Source of the DNA: Anthoceros angustus | Taxonomy: Eukaryota > Streptophyta > Anthocerotopsida > Anthocerotales > Anthocerotaceae | NCBI GenBank assembly: GCA_010909165.1 | Contig: MU008160.1 | Span: 1,736,001-1,800,000, forward strand | Length of the DNA: 64,000 bases | Direction: 5' to 3' | Shown: positions 43,801 to 55,999 of the stretch, piece by piece | How positions within the stretch are numbered: position 1 is the first letter of the stretch | Layout: each line of letters opens with the position of its first letter | Program-made: the position numbers and the translations under genes | The notes under the pieces: generated by a model | Database searches by the model: none | The model's input: the letters and a program-made list of their open reading frames with translations, nothing else | Told to the model about the DNA's origin: nothing

Positions 43801-44097
43801 ATTGCCCGGCGCAAGGGCAGTTCTGAGGGCGGCTCGAAGATGTCCAGGAACTCACTAAGCAGGTCCTTCATCTCTTGGGGTAAGGCTGCCTCATCCTTCT
43901 CCGCTTGTGCTGCCCTGGACTCTGCTGTGCCCTCTAAGGGTAGGACTTTCTTGAGCTGCACCACATACAGAAATCTGCCCTGGGCAGTGGCTTTGTTTAG
44001 AGCTGACACTGCAAACAAGTGTTTGTCGGGGACATATTTGTCTCCCTTCATTTCATGTTGTTGTTGTTCTAGGCTCAATGGGTTCAAGCACGGTTAG
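40830..44097 (-). pseudogene. Second Ty3/gypsy element: RT, RNase H, integrase
   Basis: Minus strand from 44097. Linker before RT (KYVPDKHLFAVSALNKATAQ; ESRAAQAEKDEAALPQEM), close to the linker of the 29-33 kb element. RT at 43646-43090 ([47 protein letters not shown]). RNase H at 42930-42563 (TVHTDASDFAIGAVLS, HDKEMLAMVHAMKTW, TDHHSLQHFF). H2C2 segment and integrase at 42535-41830 (SGHLGIDKIYARVKEHFYWD; DRLSKTCHLIRL; ESDGQTEKHN). A C-terminal SH3-like part follows (KLSYRFAGPLRISPSEPVAF; FHVSMLKPVVE) at 41517-40830, partly duplicated. Gag, protease and LTRs are not found. Frameshifts and stops make it inactive. Confidence 0.92.
41076..41500. repeat. Direct duplication of about 218 bp in the gypsy 3' coding end
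   Basis: CTGCATCCCATCGGATGGTG recurs at about 41097 and 41315, and GGGCCGGCGAATCGGT at 41239 and 41456. The copies differ by small indels such as GTCAGTAG against GTGTGGTAG and GTCGAAGG against GTCCGGAAGG. This is the part encoding the integrase C-terminus. Confidence 0.85.
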
Positions 44098-44131
44098 GTA
44101 GACCACATATGTGGGGACGGACGCAACGTGG

Positions 44132-44157
44132 AAATATGTCCACATGTGGACATATTT
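44132..44157. repeat. Perfect 26-bp palindrome
   Basis: The sequence is its own reverse complement over 26 bases, centred on CATG, with arms AAATATGTCCA. It lies 35 bp beyond the right end of the second gypsy remnant. A nearby ACCACATATGTGG at 44102-44114 is also nearly symmetrical. Confidence 0.9.
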
Positions 44158-46007
44158 ACCTTCCAAAAACTCTTCTCGCTAGAATAATGATCGAAGTGAT
44201 TCAAGTTTTTCCCAAAACTAAGAGCATGGCAACAAGTCCACGATGCCGATCTTAAGGATATGATTTTGCATTTGGTATTTAATTATTTGATCATGGATGG
44301 ACAAGTGAGCTTTGGATACAAAAGTGAGCACAAGACACACAACCCAAGCTCATTTGAATTTCAACGCAAACGTCAAGTGAACACGAGAACACTAAAAGTG
44401 AGTCTTTGTCACGAAGTTGGAACTTGTTCAAATTTCAAAGTTTGGAATAATTTCAAAAAGTGGATTTTCATTTCAATTCAAGTGAATTTCAAGAGCAACA
44501 AGGAACATCGAAGTGAAGCATGGTCACAAACATAACAATAAACTTGTTTGTATTTCAAAGTTTTGTCTAAGCGGGATTTTCAAAAGATGGTAAGTACCCA
44601 TGTTGAAAAGACTTGTCACGATGAGAGCATAACCGCCATCTTCACGCTGCGAGACCTTTCACCACGCTTGCGCAGGCGCTCGGTGCCGTGTGAACCATGT
44701 GATCTTGTGGCTGCGAGGAGGAGGAGAGGCGGGAAGGGAGCCCGTCCGGGCGAGGCAAGGAATTGAATGGCTCCAGCGCCTCCTCTCGGGTGCACTTAGG
44801 AGCAAAACACGCACTGCCGGTGGAGGAAAAGCAAATTCGAGTTGCATCTTTGCGTGTGGAAGATGGAGCATCTTTGTGCGTAGCGGATGTTAGGCAAGAG
44901 GCGGGGAGCATCCCCGCATGGAGGAGGATTGTCACGGTGATAATCATACGGCGGAGGTGGGTGTGAGGCGGCTTCTCCGGATCGAAGAACCCTCAATGAG
45001 TGAGGAGGGAACTAGTCTACGAGGGCAAAAGACACAGTCCTCTTTCATCCACAGGCGGTCAAGGCGATTCGTGCACGGCAAAGGCGGGATCTCACCAGTC
45101 GTGATGGGGCCAGCACAATGTGGGCGTGCTCGAGAACTTGGCTCGTTTTCGGATGTAGAACTGCCCACTTCAATTCGATAGCAAGGCTAAGGTGTTAGAT
45201 GCTTTTTCCGAGCTTGTGGCCTCAAGGAATTCTTCCCCTGCCGTTAGGGGTGAAGGCTCGAAGCCACATCCTCGCTCCAAAACATCGGCGGCCATGAAAA
45301 GCTGCGAGTGTGACGTCGATCACTTGAAGGCAAGACAAACCTTTATGAATATTGTGCTAACTAACGACGGCGTGAGGCAAGCAAGCGCCTTGGGCCGAGT
45401 CCTTGGGGTCGGTGAGTTGTGGCACGCCATCTTCAAACCCAGCGATTTGCAAAGTGCACCGGAGGAGGCTGTGGTGTGTGGGACGGAAGGCTCGTTCGAT
45501 TGTTTGCCCAAGGGGTTAAGGCTTTTGCAATTTTGGGAGTCGGCGTCAAGGCCTTCCTCCAACTCCAAGGATGCGAGGCGGCGTGGTGGCTCCTCTTGTC
45601 TTCCACGCATCATCCATTTCCTAGATACCTCTCGGGTGATTCGATTCACGCAATTTCTCTTTCTTGCTTCCACGGTGTGCGCTGCATGGTGGGTGCGTCT
45701 CCTTGCCCAGTGCAGGCTAGTCTATGCTTGCAATGAACACTGCCACTAACCCTTTAACTTGTTTCAGCAAGCCCATCGGGATCATCACTATATGTGATGT
45801 GACACTTGGTGCCACTTATCACTCCATGTTCGAGTTTCCTCTGTGTGGCTCGTCGCTTGACACCTTCATCTCTTTGCTTGCGCCATGCTTGCCACAGCTC
45901 TTGTTTAGTTGCTCTTGCTCTGGTCATTTGCCGGGCTCGATCATTTTTGCTCCATGGTCATTTGCCACAGCTGTGCTCATTTTCTCGGCTCCGGTCATTT
46001 TATGCTC
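44158..46007. other. No gene recognised
   Basis: The left part (44200-44560) is AT-rich with many GTGAAC/CAAGTG steps; the right part is mixed. The frame 45192-45749 is 185 codons long but shows no domain and overlaps frames of similar quality on the other strand. Probably old transposon sequence. Confidence 0.4.
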
Positions 46008-46080
46008 TGCTCGCTCCTTGTCATTTACTCGCTCCTTGTCATTTGCTCGCTCCTTGTCATTTGCTCGCTCCCTCATTTTT
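46008..46080. repeat. 18-bp tandem repeat CGCTCCTTGTCATTTGCT, about four copies
   Basis: Consecutive 18-mers starting at about 46010. Looser CATTTGC and CGGCTC variants extend over 45920-46215. The apparent Ala/Arg/Ser-Phe repeat protein is a by-product. Confidence 0.88.
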
Positions 46081-46509
46081 CAGCTGCTTGCTCATTTGCT
46101 CGGCTCCTTCTCATTCGCTCGGCTCACGTCGGGTTCACAGCTCCGCTCATTTGCCACGGCTCGATCATTTGGCACCTCCGCTCCTTTGCCATGGCTCGAT
46201 CATTTGCTCTGCGTGCAATGTTCATTTCTTGTAGCTCAGTTCACTCGAGGATATACAAGGCTCACACCTTTGTGAGTGGGGCACTTCATGTGGCTCTGTG
46301 TCCTTGTGCAGCTCCACTCTATCTACTTTGTTTGGTCACATCTTGGTGTCCCGGCTTTTAGAGGAGATGTTACGAGCATACATTGTCGTGAGTGATGTGC
46401 GGAGTTTTTGCGCTTTCAAAAGGAGAATCCGGATATCAAGATTGGCCAACGAGCATTGACTGAAGCCCTTCTTCATCAAATCCAAGAGAGAAATGTCATT
46501 GTTGCGGTA

Positions 46510-47640
46510 CCATGTCGAGATGGCATTTTGAAAGACGCTACGAATGCCACGATGCCACATCAAAGGTGCACCTCGTGTGCACGTGTACCGTGGGTGTGGA
46601 GAGGAACCCGAGGAGGGGACAAGTGCCACGCGCATCGGAGATGTTTTCATCCGTCCAGAGATGGTGCACTCTTTATGCCCTAGAGCACCGGATGAGGGGG
46701 CATAGGCGAAAATGTTTGCTTGGTAAATGCGCTGTGGAGTTTCAAGCGGCCTCTGTCCTAAGGAGGTTTCACAAGCATTTTTGCCGGAGATGAAGCTGAA
46801 GTGGCGGTGCTTCGAATATCAGAGGGTGGGAGTGAATGAGGACGGAACCTCCAAGTCCAGAATAAAGCTAGTTTACAGGGAAACCCATCCGTCGGCGATG
46901 ATTGAATTTCTTAAGGATATATTGACTGCTTTCATTTCACGTCCAAAGATGGCAAGCCCTGGAGTTTCGGAAGTGCATTGATTGGTTTCCCGAGGATGTG
47001 ATAGTTTCTGTTATGGACTTTTCGCAAAACTATGCTTTTCAAGTTCAGAATGAGATATAATCAATGCACTGGCATAGTGATCAAGTTACTATTCTAGTTC
47101 ATGTTACATATGCGGATGGGGCCGGTGGTGGAGGAGGACCCTAGTAATGTTCAAGTTTTACCACTTTTACATTAGTGATGACATGCGACATGACACTCTC
47201 TTTGTCCGGCATGCCCTTATGCTACATTGGGGACTCTTGTCAAATGGATACAAGAGTCCACGAGAGCATTGGATGTGGTCGGATGGTGCGACCAGATTTA
47301 AGGCTTGCGGACCAAGCTATTTTGTGGCGGTACCCAAGTCTACCAGGAGGATGCGAATCTTTGTGGAGCTATTTTGGGTCGAGGCCACGGAGCACGGGGG
47401 CGTGCCATATTAAAGAGGGCACTACGTCAAGAAGACATCACCTTCATCGACAAAGGCTGCAGTGTTGTCGACTTCTGTCCAGTATATCAATCAATGCATC
47501 CTCCTATGCAAGTGGAGAAAGCGGTGCAAAGGGTTTTTGGTTGGTGGGAAAGAATGAAGTCAACCGCAGTGACGGTGGTGTGCACCAATCCGGGTTCTAA
47601 AGGCATGCAGCATATATGGTGACTCGGTGGATGCAACCCT
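46510..47640 (+). pseudogene. DDE-like mobile-element protein, frameshifted
   Basis: Frame-hopping gives a continuous protein. HRMRGHRRKCLLGKC and CGVSSGLCPKEVSQ (zinc ligands) come first. Then LKWRCFEYQRVGVNEDG, SAMIEFLKDILTAF, WFPEDVIVSVMDFSQNYAF, VQNEI, stop, SMHWHSDQVTILVHVTY, YHFYISDDMRHDTLFVRHAL, EHWMWSDGATRFKACGPSYF, YPSLPGGCESLWSYFGS and KRALRQEDITFIDKGCS. Acidic residues in MDFSQNY, YISDD and MWSDG sit where a DDE nuclease would place metal ligands, and HWHSDQ/WSDG blocks are typical of a large uncharacterised mobile family in plants and invertebrates (memory, not search). The TAA at 47058-47060 replaces a probable CAA. At least three frameshifts; inactive. Confidence 0.6.
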
Positions 47641-50600
47641 CGGCTCAAGATGGCATCTTGCGTGTTTTTTGTCTTGTGTGCATGGGCGGTGACCATGGAG
47701 CATGTGAGGCAGTGCCCTATACGAGCATATGGCATTCGATTACGAGGGAGAGAGGGCGTTGGTCGAATTGGACCGTGACCGCACCATTAATGCTACATGC
47801 GGTTGGTCGGATGGGCCGATCCTGCTGCTAATGGTGTTGCTAGTGAAGATGTCTCGAAATTGCGGACCTCTTGGAGCTTGGAGACAACTTTGTGGTGTGC
47901 GGATCCGGCGAAGGTTCAACTTTTATTTGGCAAAGTGCAGCATTGCGTGCATGACCCGAGACTCTTTTATGCTTGACTCGGACACTGGAGTCGAGTCCTT
48001 TAAGGCTTGTGAGGAGAGAGCACAACCCATTTGTGTTTTCGTGACGACTCTAAGGCCTCAATTGTACATATGCCAAACGAAATTGAAATGACCTTGACGA
48101 ACTTGTAAATACCATGGTCTTGCTCAAGATGTGGCCATATTCACCGTGATGACCTCCACTCGCTTGGGATCTGGAGCACTTTGCTTGACTTGCGACCTTG
48201 CGGGTGACAATGCCCAACTTAAGCGCCTTTTAAAACCCCATCTCGTGGAAGACCTTGGAAGAGCCAAAGATTGATGCAAGTGAGTCATGGCCCGACGTCA
48301 GTCGCGGTGTCGGCGTGTGGCGATGGCGGTGGTGTCGTGCGATGGCGGTAGCGGGTGTTGCGATGCGGCGGGTGTCGGTGCGATGGCGGATCACGGATGG
48401 TAGGCGGAGACCATTCATGGCTCGGGCGACCTCTTGGCAAGTGTCGGAAGACTTGCGTAGTCATTTGGTGGTGATCGCGGCGGATCCCGGTATGGCGATG
48501 CGGAAAGGGTCGCCACGGCCCGGCGAGGCGTCGGTGATCACGTCGTCGGCCACGAGGATGAGGCGAGGATACACAATCGGTGAAGTCAAGCTAGTCTCTA
48601 AGAAGGGACCAAGAAAAGGGCCATCTAGTGTTTGGGAGAAGTTCATTTTCTGGCCCATGTTTGTTTGCGTGTTTAGGCGTGGTGTGTTGGAAGGAAGGCT
48701 CTCCCTGTGTACATGCGGGAGGCGCTTATTGTTTCTGATGAAGCACTTCAAAATTGTCAAAGATTCTATCAAGTATGTCATTTTTGTCTTTTCTAGTCTC
48801 CATTAATGTCTAGGGAGCGGCTTAGAACCACAAAGCCCTTTAAGGCTATGGGGGATACACTTTGCGCACCCTCCCCAAAGGTGACATTATGCCCATCTTA
48901 AGTTTTAAATGTTTGGGTCCTGGGAGGAATCCCATCAAAATAGACAAAAACCATTAAACTTAATGATTGGAACAAGAAGATTGTTTATGAGTGCGCCGGT
49001 ATACCGGCGCATTGACTTTTGACTCATTCCAAGTTCACCATGTCTCCACCTCCGATCATGTTGTTCAAAACAAAGCGAAAGGTATCACAATCTTTATATT
49101 TCAAACTATCACGCACTATCTTTTACGCTTCCTTTCGACCGAGTCCCGAATGTCACATTCTCGAAACTGTGCATCATCCTCGTCTTCACCGACAGTTCAT
49201 AAGCAAGCAAAACAGGATCTTGTTGTTTGTTATGTGAGTCCCGCTCATCCCATACATCACATCGTATCAATTCGATTGAGGGGCCGCTCTTTGAGTTCTT
49301 TTGCTGTGACCCTTCTTCACCCATTAAGTCAGAACTGCAACTTCCTAATGCTGGTACCATTAGCGAAATTTCTTTTGCCAATTTTGATACCCCCTAGTAA
49401 ACTTCTGTTGTGGTCTCCTCATCAAGATCGAAGCTGCTCCAAGTCGTTCACCCGTGGAATGTACATGGCACACCGGGTCATTTTCTCGCCACAACATTCT
49501 CCCACTTCTAATGGCACCACCAAAAGCTTCACTCGCCAAGTATCCACCACCAGTCCTTCTCATTGAACATGTTAACAAGCATGCTCATCAATCTGTGGCT
49601 TTTGATATGGACAAACCACTGCTTGTCGTGATCGTGAAAATGAGTTTCTTCACGGCAGTTCCATGCCTGATAACTCCTGGGAAGGACATCGGTTGTATCG
49701 CCTTGCACAAATAAGAGGCCACAGGCTCATTCGATATACTCCGTACTCCGCCGGCTGGATGAACTCCACGCTCCACTATCCGTGTTCGTGGAATATTTGT
49801 TTTTCCCATACAGCTTGAATCTTTCGCACCTTTCTACCGGTGGCTTGAGCCTCCTCGCCAAGGACAGGTCATCCACGCTTATGCATAAGAATGACTCTAA
49901 AACATCAAGTTGAGACCTCTTCTGATGCAACATATTCTTCAAACCCACCTGTGAACTCCTCTTTGCTTCATTAGCCCTCTTGGCAAGTCGCAAAGAAGAG
50001 GGTGTGGCGCTCGGGCATGAAAGCTTTTAACTCCACGATGTCTCTCCATGACTTGATACTTCACCGCCTCTGGTTAGACATGGGGACTTTGATGCTAGTG
50101 AGCCCCATCTATGTCCACGGCTAGCAAGGGCCGCCGCCTCCATGCGCATCCAATTCAACGCTCTCCATATCAGTTCGAATCTTAGAGGAAGCTCCGAGCT
50201 GATATCTTTCTCGCAATTCCATTGAAAAGGTGGGTTACTACAAACTCGAAGAAGGTGAAAGTGCGCCCAGACCAGGCTTTCTCTCGAAAGGCCTGGATAC
50301 CAACAAGATTGCGCACTGGGCGAGCCGGTCATTGATGCCGGCGCCTCCGCTGGAATGCAGTCTTGTAGCTCGATACCTCTTGGATTAGTTCGGTAGTTCG
50401 CAAACAAAGAACAATGAGAGGATGGTACTCACAACTTTGGAGAATGCCGATAGAAATTTTGCTAGCTTTTCATCTGATGTAGGATATAATTCAGCAGACT
50501 CAAAGCTGTACACCTCAAATGAGTCATAAATGCAATCGGGATGAGATGGAGAGTCTTCTTGTTTGTTACCTCTTCTACAATACCCATTAAAGGAATGTCC

Positions 50601-52940
50601 CTTGATAACCTTTTAGATTGCGACAATCGATGTCTTCTTCACCTCCGTCACTGGAGGAATTGCTTGGAATGCTCGAAATGGTTTTCTAAAGTTCGCTTAG
50701 GGGAGCACTCAAGTACTAGTTGTGCCCACTTACAGGAGGGCAGAGCTTTGTTTTGCCTTTGACCTCTTTACGTTGCTTGGAGCCACGGTTTGCTTGCTCC
50801 GGGTTCACATCTTTCCCACATAGAAAAATTGTGTCCACGTTTTCCCATAGTCTTCCTTGACACTGGCAATCCTCAATGGTAGGGTCTTGCGGTCAACCAT
50901 TTTCCACAAAATCGGTGTCTTGAGTGTCTCCATCTTTCAACCATACCAAGAAGCCGATAAATATCAAACTTCCACCCTGATGGTTTTGGCGGGTCTCGCC
51001 TTTCATGGATTTCAAGCTCGTCATGAATATATCGCACTTGTTCTATGAAGTTGAGCTTCTTCCTTCTCTGCGGTGACGTTGTGGTCCACCGCCAAGACTC
51101 TCATCTACGCTACAGCTAAACCCGCATACACATGTGCCTCCATCCATTGATATTTATCCTCTGGTGCATCTCGCATAAGGTTTTCATCGCGATAATGATT
51201 GCCCCGATTACTCGAGTGTGTACCCATTCTCTGAGTCTCTTCTCGACACCTCTTCTACCCTTGCACCTCGCTAGGGTCTATCATGCATAGTAGGGGCAAA
51301 ACTCCTTCCTCTTTCACCCCACCGCATCCGCCTCACAAGGGACTTCATCCATGCCTCATCCACTTTTCGGATTTGAGCATCCGCGAGTTAAGAAAGAAGG
51401 CTGCGCAATGTTTCACATGCACATCTGGTGGTGCTAAGGGCCCTCTTCTTGTGTGCGAGTTCGATCCTCTCATAAATTGTCCGGCCTTGATAGCTTTAGT
51501 CTCTCTCGTTTAGATCCGCCGCACGTTGCGACATCACCAACCACCGTTATCTTCCCTCGCTTCCCTTTTTTTACATGCACCGCTCCACATCCGCCCGCTC
51601 TTCCTTTCCGTGTCAACATGCATGATAAGCGGTTGATTCAACTCTTCCATGTTTTTGGGTCGGCTGCTAGGGCTGAAAGTATGCTTGGACTTACCACCTT
51701 GCTTGCTCCTCGTCTTCGATGGAGATTTTGTTTGTCTTCCCTTCTTCTTCCCTCATGCGTAGGCGGTGGCGATTTCTTCTTCAAGGAGACTCTTCAACTT
51801 CTTCGTCCTCATCCCCGCCGCCCTTACCTAAGGCCTCGTCCAAGCTTGCTTCTGCTGATGACCTAGAGCTTTGCTGCTCGCCTTCGTCTTCACGGATAAA
51901 GGCGGGCGGGACCTCATCCTCTTCAACCTCGGCTTGCATTCTCGACCATTATGCCTTCCTCTTCTCGACAGAGAGGTCTGCGAAACTGGACTTATAAGAT
52001 TGCCTTGCCAAGGCGCAAGGCGCTCGGACTCCACCGCGGTTTGATTGGACTCCTTGTGAAACAAACCGTAAAAGTTCGATAAATTGCTCCCCTCACATCA
52101 TTCATCACAACATAAGTTCTTACAAACCCTAAAATTGAAACATGCATATCGGGTATGGCAGCGTACGCCGTCAATCGACGGAAAACCGAAGAGGGTCTCT
52201 AATGTCGCGGTTCACATCGAACGCTTGTTTGCGTCTAGCACAAACATGATATGACTACATCATCGGTGATATGGCGGGGATGTAAAGTTACAAAAGTGAA
52301 GGAACATTTAGTCATCCACTCCATCCACATCACCCACATGATCCACCCTACAGCTTTCTCATCCTCAGATTTCCTTCATAGCCATTTACCCATAAGCGCC
52401 ATAAGTGGATTCCAAGGAGTTGACTCGTCTTCTCCATGTCTCTGTGAGACCACTCCTTCTCTATTAAGGATCGCTTGTTCAAACTTTCTTGCAATCGCCT
52501 CACCTTCTGCAATTCTTGGAAGTTGTAAGGATTAGGAAGCGAATCCAATCCAGTTCCACTTCCCCCGGTACTCCCTCCTGCTGGATTCCACTGTGCATCC
52601 CCAATCATGTCCACATTACGCTGGGTGGCTTTCGATGTGGAAACACACACTTCCATGAGACGAATCTTCCTCAAATATGTCTTTGGAATTGGAGGCGGAT
52701 GCATGGTCCGTGGATTTATTCGTTCTGCTGCCTTGCTTTTTGCAGCTTCATTCCTTGTTTTCTTCAACCCGTTTGGGCAGCTCAGCCTCAACCACCTTTG
52801 TATCTCGACTTTCTTGCTCCGTCGCTCGCCATGGAAACTAACGGCCTTGTTTAGGAAGGAAAAGAAAGGAAGGTGGCATGTCTGTAAGAGTGTCTTGTCC
52901 CTTCACCAAAATGAATTGGAGGAACTCATTTCAAACACCC
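47641..52940. other. 5.3 kb without a recognisable gene
   Basis: Many 60-190 codon frames on both strands, none with a domain I recognise and none with linked exons. 48300-48410 has GCGATGGCG and GGTGTCGG repeats. 49360-50400 holds several end-to-end minus-strand frames that could be one decayed coding region, but no motif supports it. Likely old mobile-element DNA. Confidence 0.4.
48300..48410. repeat. Short GCGATGGCG/GTGTCGG repeats
   Basis: GCGATGGCGG occurs three times and TGTCGGTG/TGTCGGCG steps between them. It causes the Trp/Arg/Val-rich frame on the plus strand. Confidence 0.7.
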
Positions 52941-52942
52941 AA

Positions 52943-53252
52943 ATTAGTCGGGATATTAGGAGCAAACATGTCCATATGCAAAACCAAAATTAGTAATGAA
53001 ACAACAAACCTTTGAAGGCGGATCACATTTGAATGGATCCTGTGGCACCAAGAGAATGACAACCAGAGCTGCCGACATATCTTCCAAATCAGAACACTCA
53101 TTTCAAACACCAAAATTCGGATATTAGGAACCGGAAACATGTCCATGTAAACCAAAATTAGTAATGAAACAACAAACCTTTGAGGATCACATTTGAATGG
53201 ATCTGCTGGGCACCAAGAGAATGACAACACGAATCACGCCGACATATCTTCC
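52943..53252. repeat. Direct duplication of about 150 bp
   Basis: CCAAAATTAGTAATGAAACA, followed by AACAAACCTTTGA, recurs at about 52983 and 53151; both copies end in GCCGACATATCTTCCAA. The copies differ at TCCTGTGG against TCTGCTGGG and CCAGAGCTGCCG against CACGAATCACGCCG. Confidence 0.88.
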
Positions 53253-54480
53253 AACTGAACCACTCATTAAGAAATGGGGTTTCCATATACAATTATATCC
53301 TCGTTTCTTTGAATCCCACGGTCATCATGTTGCGTGCTTGGAAAGAGTTCTACAAAGCATCCCATTCCTCCCACTGTGAACCATTTGGAGGAAGGAAGAC
53401 AAATGGAGAATGCGAAACAAGTTGGCGATATATGTCTGAAAGTAGCGGAGGGAAAGCGTGGAAATATGAGCCATTATGTTGTGATTTGTGGATGATGTCT
53501 TCATTTCTTTGACACTCGGACGTGTGTTTGAGGCGAGATGGTGACCAAAGGGTCCTAGAAGTGACCGAAGATGAAAGTGATGAAGGTGGGGCCATGCATC
53601 CAACAAATACGACCTCACGCGCTTAAAATCGTGTAATATGTTTCATGTCATGGGGAGATACTCAAGGAGCTGCACTGTCTGGCGGATCTCCAGCAATCTC
53701 CTTAATGATGTCTCTCCGGCGCCTTTTGATGCCATTCACATTCACAGTGAGTATTGCCACCATACATTGGAAGTTCAAAAGACCACGCCCCGCTGGGAAT
53801 GCGAAGACGGAAGAAGAAGAGCCTCGTATCATATTGATTACTTCTCTCGGCGTGTGCAGATGGATGTCAGCCCCCATATCTCGGCGACATCTGTTTAAAC
53901 CTCCGGAGGCACATACACTTGATTGATGATGATCTTTCAATGACTCGTGATTTCGTCGAGCCACCCATGAGACGGACTTTTAATATGAAGCCAAGATCGG
54001 AAACATTTATTGAAACGCGGACCCAAGCGGGAAAAGAAATCCAAGGTGCGGAACTCAAATGCTTGGAAAGTCGGGTATCTCGTGATTTGAGAAAGTCGTG
54101 TTGTGCTAAATCTTTGTTTATGCGCTAGGTAAACCCACCTTCCGAGACACGAGATATCGTTTCCGGATGAGTGGCGGAGGCGAAAGCGATCACTTTTCTT
54201 TTCATCGAAGCGTAAACATGGCGGATTGAAGGTGGAGACTTTGGTTGGAAGAGACGAGTTCATCTTTGTCGCGAAGCATTTAGGAGGTGTTTTGTATAGG
54301 TTCAAATCGATGCAAGCGGCCAAGGAGAGCGAGATAATATACCACTGCCTCCTCCGATGAGAGGCAACCGGCGTACCATGCTTCCCGCTGCGGTGGCGTG
54401 GATGAACCATTGTTCATGTTAATCAGCGAGCGGATGCCAAATGTTGAATCGTATCACCTTGGGACTCTTATACCAAAGGA
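53253..54480. other. No gene recognised
   Basis: Overlapping frames on both strands. 54410-53937 (minus) is 157 codons but Ser/Arg-rich without a domain. It may be the 5' part of the decayed mobile gene that follows on the plus strand, or unrelated. Confidence 0.35.
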
Positions 54481-54539
54481 GAAATATTTCAAGAATCTGG
54501 GCGGGCTGGCCAGTACAATATTTCACACTCCTACTTTTG

Positions 54540-55690
54540 CCAGTTGTGGCAGAATCACTTCCCGAAAGTAAGGATCCCAAAAAATAATCGTTTTGCAGCT
54601 TGTGCTACATCGACTACGGAAGATCGGGAGGCGAGAAAGAGCGTGAAACAAGGTATGCGATGTTTGAAAATTCGAGTCGCCGGTATCTGCATTTTAGAAA
54701 AGGTCATGGCAAGTGCAGATACCAGCCCACTTTAGCCATTAGTCCTACTTGCTACTACAGATGCCATGTTCCCAGATTGTTGCCATACTAAACAGTTGCA
54801 TTGTTCCTTGGTTCATTGAGTGTGCATAAGAATATGAAGCCGATTTGTGAAACCACAGAGAGCGTTTAAAAGCAGAGAGGGAAAAGTGCATGAAGCATCG
54901 GGTCAAGTGTTATGCAAACCCCGCACGGTATATCGGACTCTCTATAGACGGCATGGACCAACAGAAAACACAGCTTCCACATTTCATGCATCTTCCAAAG
55001 AATATGGCAGACACTCCGCTTCTTGACGTCCATGTTGTTGGCTGTCTTGTGTACAACTATACTATGTAAAATTGTTCATTGAGTTTGGAAATATCGAGAA
55101 CGATAAACTGACAATCTGCCATCATACAACATGTTATATTGAACTACGAGGGTTTACTTCCGAAGGTGTTATATTTGCAACTGGACAACACGACACGTGA
55201 AAATAAAAACGCTCTGCTGTTCGCCTACCTTAACATGTTGGTGTCATTGCGAGTCTTTGAGAAGATCAAGGTAGGCTTCCTCCTTGTTGGGCACACCCAT
55301 GATCAGGTAGACCAAATGTTCTCCAGATTTTCGACTGTACTAAGGCATAAGGAGGCTTTTACCTTGCCCAAACTCACCTCTGTGTTGGAAAGTGCTTATA
55401 CGCCAAACCCACAGTTGTGTGTGGTACACAGTCCCGATTTTAGAAGGTATGTTTGGCCCATCCTAATGGTAGGGCTGGCTACTGTGGTAGCCCGTGCATC
55501 AGTTGCACAACATCTCTTTTCAGAATCAGTTCAAAATAACTCGAGAGGAGAGGGAGGAACGCGGTTTCATTACGGTGATGCGAGGTAAACAATATTCAAC
55601 TGATAAATACTGGTCCACCAATGAAGGCCTCGAGTTCTTGAAGCATGTTGTGGGCTACGGACTTCCCTTGGGGTTAGGAAATGAGTTGGG
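54540..55690 (+). pseudogene. DUF7869-type mobile-element protein, frameshifted
   Basis: Plus-strand frames read: LWQNHFPKVRIPKNNRFAAC, KCMKHRVKCYANPARYIGLS, IDGMDQQKTQLPHFMHLPKN, LLDVHVVGCLVYNYTM; a frame break; EGLLPKVLYLQLDNTTRENK, LLFAYLNMLVSLRVFEKIKV, GFLLVGHTHDQVDQMFSRFS; then RASVAQHLF and WSTNEGLEFLKHV. The blocks IDGMDQ, QLDNTxRENKN and GHTHDQVDQMFSR are the hallmark of DUF7869-containing proteins, which spread as mobile-element genes in many eukaryotes and look like a nuclease fold (conserved D, D/N-E and H-D pairs). At least two frameshifts before 55139. The C-terminal part runs into a GC-rich block. Confidence 0.72.
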
Positions 55691-55744
55691 GTTTTGTTTT
55701 TTTTCATAGGTCCGAGGTAGAAAATAAGGCATAAAGGAAGGAAT

Positions 55745-55890
55745 AGGTCCGGAATACTCCGGACTACACTCCGGAGTAGGTCCCAGGACTCCGGAGTACA
55801 CTCCGGAGGAGCCACAGACCGACACATCAAGGGGCGGCCCGGACCCGCGAAGGTAATGTCGGAGTAGTCCGGAACACACTCGGGAGGCGG
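55745..55890. repeat. ACTCCGGAGTA repeat cluster
   Basis: Repeated CTCCGGA, ACTCCGGAGTA and TACACTCCGGAG units, themselves palindromic (TCCGGA). Similar AGGTCCAGGACTCCG units recur at 59085-59260, so both ends of the GC-rich block carry related repeats. Confidence 0.8.
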
Positions 55891-55999
55891 GATAGGATAA
55901 ATCATGTAAAGTAACAGGGTTGGAGGCGTGTTTTAGACAGCCCTGAGACCACGTGGGATCTTGAGGAGGAGGGGCATGCATGCGGACCGGACCGTAGGT

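Noticed and set aside
53662-53964. LINE endonuclease-like start (LTVNVNGIKRRR) on the minus strand
   Set aside because: Only a few residues match and no further endonuclease or RT motif follows.
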